A DNA stretch of 11,324 nt from XYD1-FULL-44-32 sp964355855 (GCA_964355855.1 CAYHFD010000023.1:1-11324); one strand, 5' to 3'; counted from the first letter of the stretch, positions 1 to 5,818 are shown. Numbers and translations are program-made. Notes: generated by a model from the sequence alone, not told the origin.

Positions 1-80
1 TCTGATTTGGCGGGGGTGAAATTTCTTTTGAAAAAGGAAAGGACATTTTTCTTTGATGTTCCTTCTTACAGAAGCTGTCC

Positions 81-129
81 ACTCATTGGGTCTTTTGTTT
101 CGCTTCGCTCACAAAAGCCCTCAATGAGT
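81..129. repeat. Long hairpin, about 18 bp stem
   Basis: Bases 81-88 (ACTCATTG) pair with 122-129 (CAATGAGT), GG at 89-90 can pair with CC at 118-119, and 92-98 (CTTTTGT) pairs with 111-117 (ACAAAAG). The loop is the 12-base TTCGCTTCGCTC. Only one or two bases bulge. It could be a structured RNA element or a dispersed palindromic repeat. No U-tract follows on either strand, so it is not a standard terminator. Confidence 0.6.
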
Positions 130-198
130 CTTGCGGAAGCTCCAAGTATTCGCTTCCTCGCCCTCAAGGTCTTGGGCAGGTGGCGGAACAAGGCGGAC

Positions 199-325
199 GA
201 AGTTTTGCAAAAACTATTTTTTGGGGTGAGAAAGGGTGGGACACTTTTGCAAGACCTTGAGCGTTTTGTAATCAAAAAGCGAAAAGTGTACCGCTTCTGT
301 AAGAAGAGGATTTTGCAAAACTTCG
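199..325. repeat. 15-bp perfect inverted repeat (199-213 / 311-325)
   Basis: CGAAGTTTTGCAAAA at 199-213 is the exact reverse complement of TTTTGCAAAACTTCG at 311-325. Its arms cross the other long inverted repeat (62-75 / 293-306), so the two pairings together would give a pseudoknot-like topology if both formed in RNA. The core TTTTGCAA also occurs at 245-252. Confidence 0.5.
241..289. repeat. Nested imperfect hairpin
   Basis: ACACTTTT at 241-248 pairs with AAAAGTGT at 282-289. Inside it, GCGTTTTG at 261-268 pairs with CAAAAAGC at 273-280 with one mismatch and a TAAT loop. A 12-base bulge separates the two stems on the left side. Function unknown. Confidence 0.4.
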
Positions 326-406
326 GCTGATTTTTCCCGCCTGCAGAAAGGGGTCTGGGGCGGAATGCGGGCGGGTTTCGGGCTGGGGGGTTTTCATTTT
401 CGCCGC

Positions 407-431
407 AAAATTTTGTGCCAGTGAAACTGGC
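407..431 (-). terminator. Possible terminator after the DoxX-like gene
   Basis: On the minus strand GCCAGT-TTC-ACTGGC (431-417) forms a 6-bp stem with a 3-base loop, 20 bases after the DoxX-like stop codon. It is followed by ACAAAATTTT, a poor U-tract. The position is right for the end of the operon, but the stem is short and the T-run is broken by As, so this is a weak call. Confidence 0.35.
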
Positions 432-451
432 GCGTTGCACTAACTGTAATT

Positions 452-841
452 TTATCTACTAAACCATTCTTTCCAGTTTTTCGGCCAACCAATGAGAAGA
501 AGCAGTGCCAATGGCGCACCCCAGTTTGCCCAGCGTTCAACAAAGTCCCAGATAGGATCGGGCCCAACTGGCCAACGAATCATTGCTGTCCAAAGACCCC
601 AAAGAGCCATCCATAAAAGCGCCAGCCGAACAGGTTTTATTAAAACCAAAACAGCAAGGGCGATATCCATAAGGCCAACCAGTATAAGCATTGTTCCTAT
701 GGTGTCTGGATTTGTAATACCAGTTGCTTCAAAATATTTAAACCAACCAGCTTTTTGTTGGAGAGCAAACATGCCGTGACCAAAGAACGTTCCGGCAACC
801 GCAATCCGCAAAACCCACTCAACTTTTTTATTATTTTCCAT
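452..841 (-). CDS. DoxX-like small integral membrane protein
   Basis: A 129-residue hydrophobic protein with about four predicted membrane segments (roughly residues 8-27, 47-68, 70-88 and 106-120). It resembles the DoxX/MauE-like superfamily of small four-helix membrane proteins: an early Gly/His-rich helix end (FGHGMFALQQK, residues 20-30), a Trp-rich third segment and a short basic tail. Members are often found with redox or thiol-stress genes, but their biochemistry is poorly defined. It is the last gene of the multicopper oxidase operon, 42 bases after the SHOCT gene, and a weak hairpin follows. The ATG at 841 has no Shine-Dalgarno sequence, like most neighbours. The family assignment is by overall look only; a generic four-helix membrane protein is the alternative. 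Confidence 0.6.
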   Translation of the reverse strand: MENNKKVEWVLRIAVAGTFFGHGMFALQQKAGWFKYFEATGITNPDTIGTMLILVGLMDIALAVLVLIKPVRLALLWMALWGLWTAMIRWPVGPDPIWDFVERWANWGAPLALLLLIGWPKNWKEWFSR

Positions 842-883
842 AATGTTATTGGTAATTAGTAGTATTTACTCGACCGTAAGCTG

Positions 884-1147
884 TTAATCTATTAAATCTT
901 TTTTTCTCTCCTCAAACTCTTTTTTGTCAATTTCGCCTTTTGCATATCGCTCTTTTAAAATTTCAAGCGGAGACTTATCTTTTCCGTGCACACCATCGCC
1001 ATGATCGTGTCCGCACCCGTGACCACTTCCAATATTGCCTCGTACTAAGGCGACAATCGCCCAGATGACGAGACCCCAAAAGACAATCATAAATATCCAG
1101 CCGAATCCGCCCATAGCGCCATATCCAAAGTTTCCAAAGTTCATCAT
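884..1147 (-). CDS. SHOCT-domain membrane protein with His-rich linker
   Basis: An 87-residue protein in three parts. A Gly/Phe-rich N-terminus leads into one membrane helix (about 15-36). A short metal-binding-like linker follows (GHGCGHDHGDGVHG, about 42-55) with five His, one Cys and two Asp. A SHOCT domain (short C-terminal domain) fills 59-86, with the typical pattern SPLEILKERYAKGEIDKKEF. SHOCT domains are small helical modules found at the ends of many membrane proteins, with no assigned catalysis. The His-rich linker is unusual for the family and fits the adjacent multicopper oxidase gene, 26 bases upstream. It may bind copper or zinc at the membrane surface; this is inference. Two ATG codons are adjacent at the start and the choice does not change the protein materially. 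Confidence 0.8.
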   Translation of the reverse strand: MMNFGNFGYGAMGGFGWIFMIVFWGLVIWAIVALVRGNIGSGHGCGHDHGDGVHGKDKSPLEILKERYAKGEIDKKEFEERKKDLID

Positions 1148-1173
1148 ATAATTGTTTGATTAATTAATAATAT

Positions 1174-2817
1174 CTATTTTTCAACCGTAAATGGAAACAC
1201 CATACCGGCTTCAATGTGCTCAAGAATATGGCAGTGCGCAACCCACACACCAGGATTGGACATATCGACCAAAATATCCAGATATTCGCCTGCTGGCACA
1301 TTAACCGTGTCTTTCCACACCAGATTGGTCTGGGGTACGCCGTTTTTATTTAGTACCAAGAATCGCTGGCCGTGGAAGTGGATCGGGTGTTGCATGGGGT
1401 GCGCGGAATTGCCGTCGTTGGTGATGCGGATTTTCACTTTGTCTCCGACCTTAAACTTCCAATCAATGTCCATATTTGCCTTACCGGAGTCCTGATCGAT
1501 AATCTTCCACTTTACCATGTCCGTATTGGACATCGCGTTCATACCTGCATTGTCTGAGTCGTCCCATTCAATACCTCCCTCTGGTATACCACCCATCATC
1601 TGACCTCCACCCATGCCGGACGGCATCCCATGCGTACCATTGCCCCCGCCTGCATTTTGGCGGGCAGGCATCATGCCCGTGTTACCGCCCCCGCCTTCGC
1701 CAAGGCTTCGGCGGGCAGGCATCATATCAAGGGAGAGTTTTATACGCTTGTCAGTCTCTTTGGCGAAAAAGGGACGAAAAGGATCAATGATCTTTATGGC
1801 CTCGATGTTATCACGGAGCGTCTGAAATACATTCACGTTCGCAGAGACAAGTGACTCATCTGAAACGATAATTCTTCCAAGACGTATCGTTCCATCGGGG
1901 GTCTTGTTCTGAATGTCGTATTCGCCTGGCACGTCAAAACGTGTTTCGATGACCGCGCGTTCGGAAGGAGTGATGAGCACAGTATCTTTCCATTCTTCGC
2001 GTTCATATGCGCCGTTGTCTCCGCCAACGAGCTTCAACTTCGCTCCCTTGATGGCAAGATTAAACGGCCGGACGCTCGCGCTGTTCGTGAAGTAGAAACG
2101 AATCACCTCACCACTCTTCACCGAGAGAGTGTAGTCGGTCTCGCCATTTACGAGCATGACATTTCCAAATCGTCCCATGAGGGCGCGATCTGATCCGTTT
2201 TTGTAGAATGGCGCGATTTTGCCATTTTCAATTAAAATATCATCCAAGAAAACGGCGATTTCACGATCCACCGTGTTCCAATAGGTTGGACTTTCTGGCG
2301 TCACTACAAAGTTTCCATAGAGGCCGAGTTCAATGGCATAGTCATCGCGCATATGTGGGTGATACCAATACACACCGGCGTCAGGGAATATGAGGGTATA
2401 GGTGAATGACTCGCCGGGTTGAACCGCCTTTTGCGTTACATCGGGTACGCCGTCAAAGGCATTAGCCATACGCACCCCGTGGGAATGGATTGTGTTCGCA
2501 ACATCCGTATCGTTTTTGAAATTAACAGTTACCGTGGCTCCTTGGGGGGCTTTTAAGGTCGGTCCCGGGATAGAGCCGTTGTAGGCGAGCATTCGTACCT
2601 GGTTCCCATTGATATTCTTCTGTACAAAACTCGCCGTGAGGTCATAGGTGTCTCCATCTTTGAGTTCTATTACCGGCGTTTTTAGAGCAGACGGTAATCC
2701 CTTAATACTGGTGGAAAATGTCTGACCAAAAACCAGGCCGTTATTAAATATAAAAATACCTCCGACAATAATGACAACCGCGAGACCAAGACCGATGTAA
2801 AGATATTTTTTATTCAT
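1174..2817 (-). CDS. Multicopper oxidase (CopA/CueO-like, three-domain)
   Basis: A 547-residue exported multicopper oxidase, likely a cuprous oxidase in copper tolerance. An N-terminal membrane helix (about 5-26) acts as signal or anchor. Three cupredoxin domains follow, at about 50-175, 183-320 and 430-547. All four copper-binding motifs are visible: HSHG (111-114), HPH (153-155), HPIHFHG (477-483), and HCH-x3-H-x4-M (528-539) with Met539 as the axial ligand of the type 1 copper. The complete set implies a trinuclear centre plus a blue copper site, so it is not a two-domain nitrite reductase. Residues 365-431 form a Met/Gly-rich insert just before domain 3, in the same place as the Met-rich copper-sensing loop of CueO. 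Two GC-rich repeats lie in this insert in frame. The gene sits 23 bases after the methyltransferase. The natural substrate cannot be told from sequence. Confidence 0.93.
   Translation of the reverse strand: MNKKYLYIGLGLAVVIIVGGIFIFNNGLVFGQTFSTSIKGLPSALKTPVIELKDGDTYDLTASFVQKNINGNQVRMLAYNGSIPGPTLKAPQGATVTVNFKNDTDVANTIHSHGVRMANAFDGVPDVTQKAVQPGESFTYTLIFPDAGVYWYHPHMRDDYAIELGLYGNFVVTPESPTYWNTVDREIAVFLDDILIENGKIAPFYKNGSDRALMGRFGNVMLVNGETDYTLSVKSGEVIRFYFTNSASVRPFNLAIKGAKLKLVGGDNGAYEREEWKDTVLITPSERAVIETRFDVPGEYDIQNKTPDGTIRLGRIIVSDESLVSANVNVFQTLRDNIEAIKIIDPFRPFFAKETDKRIKLSLDMMPARRSLGEGGGGNTGMMPARQNAGGGNGTHGMPSGMGGGQMMGGIPEGGIEWDDSDNAGMNAMSNTDMVKWKIIDQDSGKANMDIDWKFKVGDKVKIRITNDGNSAHPMQHPIHFHGQRFLVLNKNGVPQTNLVWKDTVNVPAGEYLDILVDMSNPGVWVAHCHILEHIEAGMVFPFTVEK
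1636..1725 (-). repeat. Two in-frame GC-rich palindromic repeats
   Basis: Two related units lie inside the multicopper oxidase gene. Both end with the identical 15-mer GCGGGCAGGCATCAT (plus strand 1660-1674 and 1711-1725) and both begin with GCCCCCGCCT (1642-1651 and 1687-1696). The middle differs: 8 bases (GCATTTTG) against 14 bases (TCGCCAAGGCTTCG). Each folds with CCCGCC/GGCGGG: stems 1645-1650/1659-1664 and 1690-1695/1710-1715. The longer unit has an inner GCCTT/AAGGC hairpin as well. Read in the gene's frame they encode MMPARQNAGGGNG and MMPARRSLGEGGGGN. I recall such peptides from many unrelated Parcubacteria proteins, which suggests a dispersed mobile palindromic element. Confidence 0.75.
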
Positions 2818-2840
2818 AAGTGTTTGATTTATTATTCATG

Positions 2841-3497
2841 TTATTTTTCGGCAACGATTATATCTATACTGGGGAAATGATGATTAACGACCTTTATGTT
2901 TTTAAAATTTTCCTCCTGTAGGTATTTGGGAACCAACCCTTTAAAGTTACCGTCTATATATTCCAAATTCTCAAAGAAGAGAGTCTTGCGCAGTAATGTC
3001 CGACTTCTTTCGCCAAAATCTGCGATTACCACCCTGCCTCCAGTTTTTAGAACACGATAAATTTCTTTAATAGCGAGGTTTTTTATAGTATCAGGCATGT
3101 GATGAAAAGCGAGAGAACTGAAACAGACATCCACTGATTGATCATCTAAAGGCAAAGATTCGGCAAATGCCTTTTTAAGCTCAATTGATAGTCCAGCTTT
3201 TGCAAACCGACGCTCAGCAATTCCAAGGGCTTGTTCATCGGGATCAATTCCGATAAAACTCGCATTCGGATATTTTTGTTTAGCAATTTTCAAGAATACT
3301 CCTGTGCCACAACCAATATCCGCAACGATCATGCCATCTCGCAAGGATACAGAGTTTAGAACTTTCGACTTAAATCTCGGCCCAAGCCCGGTTATTAACA
3401 ATAAGAAGTCATACCGTGGTGTAAGCACTGGCCAAGCAAACGGAGGAATGTATTTGTAGTCTGGTTTATACGGCATATTGTTTAATTTATTTCGCAT
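2841..3497 (-). CDS. Class I SAM-dependent methyltransferase
   Basis: A 218-residue methyltransferase of the UbiE/type-11 group. Motif I, VADIGCGTG (58-66), binds S-adenosylmethionine; the acidic residue after strand 2 is in IDPD (84-87). Motif region AESLPLDDQSVDVCFSSLAFHH (112-133) and a following helix plus VLKTGGRVVIADF complete the Rossmann fold. The substrate is not evident. It lacks the Cys pattern expected for arsenite methyltransferase, and quinone methylation is only one possibility. The ATG at 3497 overlaps the DUF302 gene end by 11 bases; a second ATG at 3476 (protein starting MPYKPDYKY) would begin 10 bases after that stop. Neither has a Shine-Dalgarno sequence, and the shorter form may be the real one. 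It lies between DUF302 and the multicopper oxidase, apparently co-transcribed. Confidence 0.88.
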   Translation of the reverse strand: MRNKLNNMPYKPDYKYIPPFAWPVLTPRYDFLLLITGLGPRFKSKVLNSVSLRDGMIVADIGCGTGVFLKIAKQKYPNASFIGIDPDEQALGIAERRFAKAGLSIELKKAFAESLPLDDQSVDVCFSSLAFHHMPDTIKNLAIKEIYRVLKTGGRVVIADFGERSRTLLRKTLFFENLEYIDGNFKGLVPKYLQEENFKNIKVVNHHFPSIDIIVAEK

Positions 3498-3870
3498 TAT
3501 TGATAATGGTTTGAATAATTTGATCGACTTCTTTTGGTCGCTCGCCTAAATCGGCTTGCGGAAAAAACTGCGAGAGAACAATTGGTCGCATACCAGAAAT
3601 AACCGTCTGCCCGTCTTTCGTATACACGTTTATCTTGCACGGTAGGCAAAGACCAATCTTGATATCAATATTCAAAAACTCATTGGCAAACTTTGCGTTG
3701 CAAAACTCAACAATTTTAAATGGCTCTCGTTCAAAACCTTTCTCGGCCAACGTTGCTTGCACGTCATGAATATACAAAACCCGCATACCGGCCTTGGCGA
3801 TTTCATCTTGCACACTTTGAACCGCCTCGTCAAAAATTTTCTTTGTAGTTAGGGTGTAGTCGAATTCCAT
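3487..3870 (-). CDS. DUF302 family protein
   Basis: A 127-residue cytosolic alpha+beta protein of the DUF302 family, recognisable by the sequence from the start MEFDYTLTTKK and by GLCLPCKINVYTKDG at 73-87. Function in the family is unknown; members are often small redox- or metal-linked proteins. Here three Cys are visible (C57, C75, C78), of which C75 and C78 form a CxxC. The open frame extends upstream to 3972, but that part would overlap the previous gene by more than 70 bases and lacks similarity to the family, so the ATG at 3870 is chosen. This start is also placed 7 bases after an extended -10 promoter, which suggests a nearly leaderless mRNA. It overlaps or abuts the methyltransferase downstream. 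Confidence 0.85.
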   Translation of the reverse strand: MEFDYTLTTKKIFDEAVQSVQDEIAKAGMRVLYIHDVQATLAEKGFEREPFKIVEFCNAKFANEFLNIDIKIGLCLPCKINVYTKDGQTVISGMRPIVLSQFFPQADLGERPKEVDQIIQTIINNAK

Positions 3871-3877
3871 AAATTTA

Positions 3878-3886
3878 ATTATAACA
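3878..3886 (-). promoter_or_regulatory. Extended -10 promoter for the DUF302 gene
   Basis: The minus strand reads TGTTATAAT at 3886-3878, a perfect extended -10 (TGnTATAAT). Seven bases, TAAATTT, separate it from the ATG at 3870, so transcription would begin at or next to the start codon. The -35 region is poor, as often seen with extended -10 promoters. It would give the DUF302, methyltransferase and multicopper oxidase genes their own transcript inside the longer gene run. Confidence 0.5.
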
Positions 3887-3898
3887 TTTTTTAATAAT

Positions 3899-4390
3899 CT
3901 ATTCATATCTAAGCTCAATTTTGTCTTTATCTCCCATAACATAATTTTCGTAGTCAGTATTTTCTTGCCCATTTACTGTCATTTTCATATTGGTGCCGAG
4001 CGATCGCATATCTTTGCCCCAGTTTTTGAAAAACTGTCCGAGTGTTACATCTTGCTTTCGCGCAAGCCCTTGAAATTCCATGTGAACGACTCCTTGACCA
4101 CTGTCATTATGAGTATGAATCGGCTGGTGAACCGCGCCGATGCCAATATTTTCCGGAATTTCTAGTTTTTCCCCTTTGACATAGATGGCAAGCTCCGGAT
4201 GCCAGTGAAAGCCATTGCGAGAAACAATTTCGGATTCCGGAGTTTTGGGTTGTGACACAACAAGCCAGATGAGACCTCCAACTACAGCAATAGCAACCAA
4301 TATCCAGCTAATGGTTTTAACTTTCGATCTGAATTGTGCGTTCTGTCTTCGTATTTCGCGTTCATCTTTTTTTGGTATGTTTTGATCCAT
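3899..4390 (-). CDS. His-rich membrane-anchored protein, unnamed family
   Basis: A 163-residue protein I cannot assign to a named family. A charged cytosolic N-terminus (1-25) leads to one membrane helix (27-46) and an outer domain of about 115 residues. That domain holds HWHPELAIYVKGEK (62-75), then HQPIHTHNDSGQGVVHMEF (88-106), giving six His (62, 64, 88, 92, 94, 103) spaced like metal ligands, followed by a conserved-looking segment LGQFFKNWGK (117-126). I recall similar proteins in other Patescibacteria and in archaea without function. Given the multicopper oxidase in the same gene run, an extracytoplasmic copper-binding protein is a reasonable inference. It starts 26 bases after the CAAC membrane protein gene and ends 28 bases before DUF302. 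No Shine-Dalgarno sequence precedes the ATG. Confidence 0.82.
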   Translation of the reverse strand: MDQNIPKKDEREIRRQNAQFRSKVKTISWILVAIAVVGGLIWLVVSQPKTPESEIVSRNGFHWHPELAIYVKGEKLEIPENIGIGAVHQPIHTHNDSGQGVVHMEFQGLARKQDVTLGQFFKNWGKDMRSLGTNMKMTVNGQENTDYENYVMGDKDKIELRYE

Positions 4391-4416
4391 AATTTTTATT
4401 GATTAAGTTTATAATT

Positions 4417-4956
4417 CTAAATCTTGCAAACTAAGGGACTAACAATTTGTTTAGCAGTCATGTAGACCGCAACCGCAAGCAAGATTACTCCGATAATGCC
4501 AAACTCACTGCCTCCAAGCGGAAGGAATGCTAATACGCCCGACACACCAACAATAGAAAAGCTTGTGAGAAGGAATGAACCGCAGGCGGCGCATCCAATT
4601 CCCAAGACTCCGCTCGCAATGCCAAAAAACCCAGTAGCAACTCCGCCTTGCCCGCCTGCTTTGATTCGACGTTTGAGGAAGTATGTGAGCATTGCGATAT
4701 ATATCCCAAAGAGAATAGCAATCACAATTGTGTAGAGAGCAGAAAGAACAGTGAAGTTGGTAGTGATCGATCCGACAAGCTGAATGGGCAAATTAATCTT
4801 ACTTTCTATCGGGACAGAGCTGTCAAATACCACACTTTTAATCAGTCCGAGATTCGGAAGCCAAACAGCAAACAGAAATACCGCTACTGTCACAGCGACT
4901 GCCAACAGAGTGAAGCGAGGATTTCTGAATACTTTTTGTAGTGCTTCAAGAATCAT
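4417..4956 (-). CDS. Membrane protein with CAAC motif, possible DsbA partner
   Basis: A 179-residue integral membrane protein of no family I can name, with about five hydrophobic segments (near 15-35, 66-94, 106-120, 126-146 and 150-168). A Gly-rich stretch GIASGVLGIGCAACGSF (112-128) carries a CxxC-like pair, C122 and C125, close to a membrane face; a third Cys is near the C-terminus (C177). The ATG at 4956 begins two bases after the stop of the DsbA-like gene, so translation is probably coupled. This tight pairing and the CxxC suggest a redox partner for the DsbA-like protein, in the role usually filled by DsbB or VKOR, neither of which is seen in the window. This is inference; a transporter or a lipid-modifying protein is possible. 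Confidence 0.8.
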   Translation of the reverse strand: MILEALQKVFRNPRFTLLAVAVTVAVFLFAVWLPNLGLIKSVVFDSSVPIESKINLPIQLVGSITTNFTVLSALYTIVIAILFGIYIAMLTYFLKRRIKAGGQGGVATGFFGIASGVLGIGCAACGSFLLTSFSIVGVSGVLAFLPLGGSEFGIIGVILLAVAVYMTAKQIVSPLVCKI

Positions 4957-4958
4957 GG

Positions 4959-5717
4959 TTATTGAGATGCAAGATCAATGAGCTGTTTGACTGCGGAGAG
5001 TGGCTGTGCGCCAGAGAGCGGATACTTCTTGCCGTTTTTTCCGACTACGATACTCCACGGCGTGCCATTACCTCCAGTTGCAACTGCATTCTGAACATCA
5101 TCTTCGATATGCTTATCGTATTTTGTACTTCCTAGACAGGTGTTGAATTTTGCTATGTCTAAGCCTACATACTGTGCGATCTTTGGAAGTTCGGCTGGGT
5201 CCAGACCATTGTTTGCCGGGGTGATTTCATAGAGGCGGTCAGCGTATGACCAGAATTTGTCGTTTCCTCCTTGCTCATTGGCACATTCAAGAGCGACGGC
5301 TTCTTTTCGTGCTTTAGAGTGTAGTTGGTCGAGTGGGAAGTGTCTGTATACCCATGCCACTTTTCCATCTTTGCCGTACTCATCCATGACTTGCTTCATT
5401 GTTTCGTGAAATCGCTTGCAAAATGGACACTCGGTATCCGAATATTCAACGATCTTAACCAGTGCGTCTGGATTGCCACGAATATGATCATCTTTGCTAA
5501 TTGGCTTCATTTGCTCGAGATCTCCAGTTTGCTGTGCCACAGGTTGCTGTGGAGCAACTGCCGTATTGCTACTGCCGGTTTTTCCACCGCTGTAGATTAC
5601 TGCGCCGGCAATAAGAACTCCAGCGATAACCACAGCGATCGGCATGGTTAATGCGTTAGTTTGTGCCGGAGCTGGAGTCTCGGGCATTTTTGTTTCGTTT
5701 TCAGTGTGATGTTCCAT
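4959..5717 (-). CDS. Membrane-anchored DsbA-family thioredoxin
   Basis: A 252-residue thiol-disulfide oxidoreductase of the DsbA/Thioredoxin_4 type acting outside the cytoplasmic membrane. A short His/Glu/Pro-rich start (1-24), a membrane anchor (about 25-43) and a Gln/Ala/Pro linker precede the catalytic domain. The active site is CPFC (97-100) in EYSDTECPFCKRFH, and the matching cis-proline is P220 in NGTPW. Two further Cys, C145 and C194, could form a second disulfide within the helical insert, as in several DsbA relatives. Such proteins introduce disulfides into secreted proteins. The gene opens the fourth transcription unit, right after a strong terminator hairpin, and is followed after two bases by the CAAC membrane protein. 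Confidence 0.93.
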   Translation of the reverse strand: MEHHTENETKMPETPAPAQTNALTMPIAVVIAGVLIAGAVIYSGGKTGSSNTAVAPQQPVAQQTGDLEQMKPISKDDHIRGNPDALVKIVEYSDTECPFCKRFHETMKQVMDEYGKDGKVAWVYRHFPLDQLHSKARKEAVALECANEQGGNDKFWSYADRLYEITPANNGLDPAELPKIAQYVGLDIAKFNTCLGSTKYDKHIEDDVQNAVATGGNGTPWSIVVGKNGKKYPLSGAQPLSAVKQLIDLASQ

Positions 5718-5729
5718 AGATTAATGATG

Positions 5730-5758
5730 ATTATTTTTTAGTAAGTGAATAATGAAAA
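5730..5758 (-). promoter_or_regulatory. Candidate promoter for the DsbA-like operon
   Basis: On the minus strand TTTTCA (5758-5753) and AATAAT (5735-5730) are separated by 17 bases and match the sigma-70 hexamers at 4 and 5 of 6 positions. The ATG follows 12 bases later at 5717. It lies between the terminator hairpin of the previous operon and the gene. The region is AT-rich, so chance matches are likely. Confidence 0.35.
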
Positions 5759-5760
5759 TA

Positions 5761-5809
5761 CCAGCATCAACAGATCTACTGCCTCACGACGGCTGTAGAT
5801 CGATACTGG
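5761..5809 (-). terminator. Strong hairpin, probable intrinsic terminator
   Basis: Read on the minus strand, CCAGTATC (5809-5802) pairs with GATGCTGG (5768-5761) with one U-G wobble, then GATCTAC (5801-5795) pairs with GTAGATC (5779-5773), then after an A/A mismatch GCC pairs with GGC (5793-5791 / 5783-5781), closing a 7-base loop GTCGTGA. A 4-base bulge TGTT lies on one side. The structure starts 10 bases after the stop at 5819 and is followed by TATTTTCATTATT, a moderate U-rich tract. This fits an intrinsic terminator for the upstream operon. The bulge and long two-part stem would also fit a structured leader. Confidence 0.6.
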
Positions 5810-5818
5810 CTTGAAAGA

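Larger units (their letters stand above)
62..306. repeat. 14-bp perfect inverted repeat (62-75 / 293-306)
   Basis: CTTCTTACAGAAGC at 62-75 is the exact reverse complement of 293-306, about 217 bases apart. The pair encloses the hairpin at 81-129 and most of the other small stems of this region. No transposase gene lies between the arms, so it is not an intact insertion sequence. It may be the relic of one, or the closing stem of a folded RNA. Confidence 0.5.
1..451. other. Gene-free, hairpin-rich region
   Basis: I see no convincing gene in these 451 bases. Open frames exist on both strands (66-440 minus, 7-330 plus), but their translations are Arg/Lys/Phe-rich, match no family I know, and run straight through inverted repeats. 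The stretch holds several hairpins (listed separately), three copies of the 8-mer TTTTGCAA at 203, 245 and 311, and a GC-rich tract at about 336-395 with CCCGCCTGCA, the same 10-mer that begins one of the repeats inside the multicopper oxidase gene. It lies downstream of the DoxX-like gene, so it is the 3' end of that operon plus repeat-rich spacer. Confidence 0.6.

Noticed and set aside
7..330. 107-residue open frame on the plus strand
   Set aside because: Covers the same repeats as the minus-strand frame, with no family match and opposite to every real gene in the window.
66..440. 124-residue open frame on the minus strand
   Set aside because: Translation is basic and low in information, runs through the inverted repeats, has no recognisable domain, and lacks a promoter or Shine-Dalgarno sequence. 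Most likely spurious.
1174..2817. Copper nitrite reductase (NirK), known from some Parcubacteria
   Set aside because: The protein has the four multicopper oxidase motifs, including both HxH motifs of the trinuclear centre, and is about 547 residues with three domains. NirK has two domains and lacks this set.
2841..3497. Arsenite methyltransferase
   Set aside because: The conserved Cys residues of ArsM are not present; only a general SAM-binding fold can be supported.
3871..3972. N-terminal extension of the DUF302 gene
   Set aside because: It would overlap the upstream His-rich gene by 74 bases, has no DUF302 similarity, and the internal ATG at 3870 has a -10 element just before it.
4530..4721. 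Short open frames opposite or overlapping the CAAC membrane protein gene
   Set aside because: They lie in other frames of a clear coding region and have no independent support.
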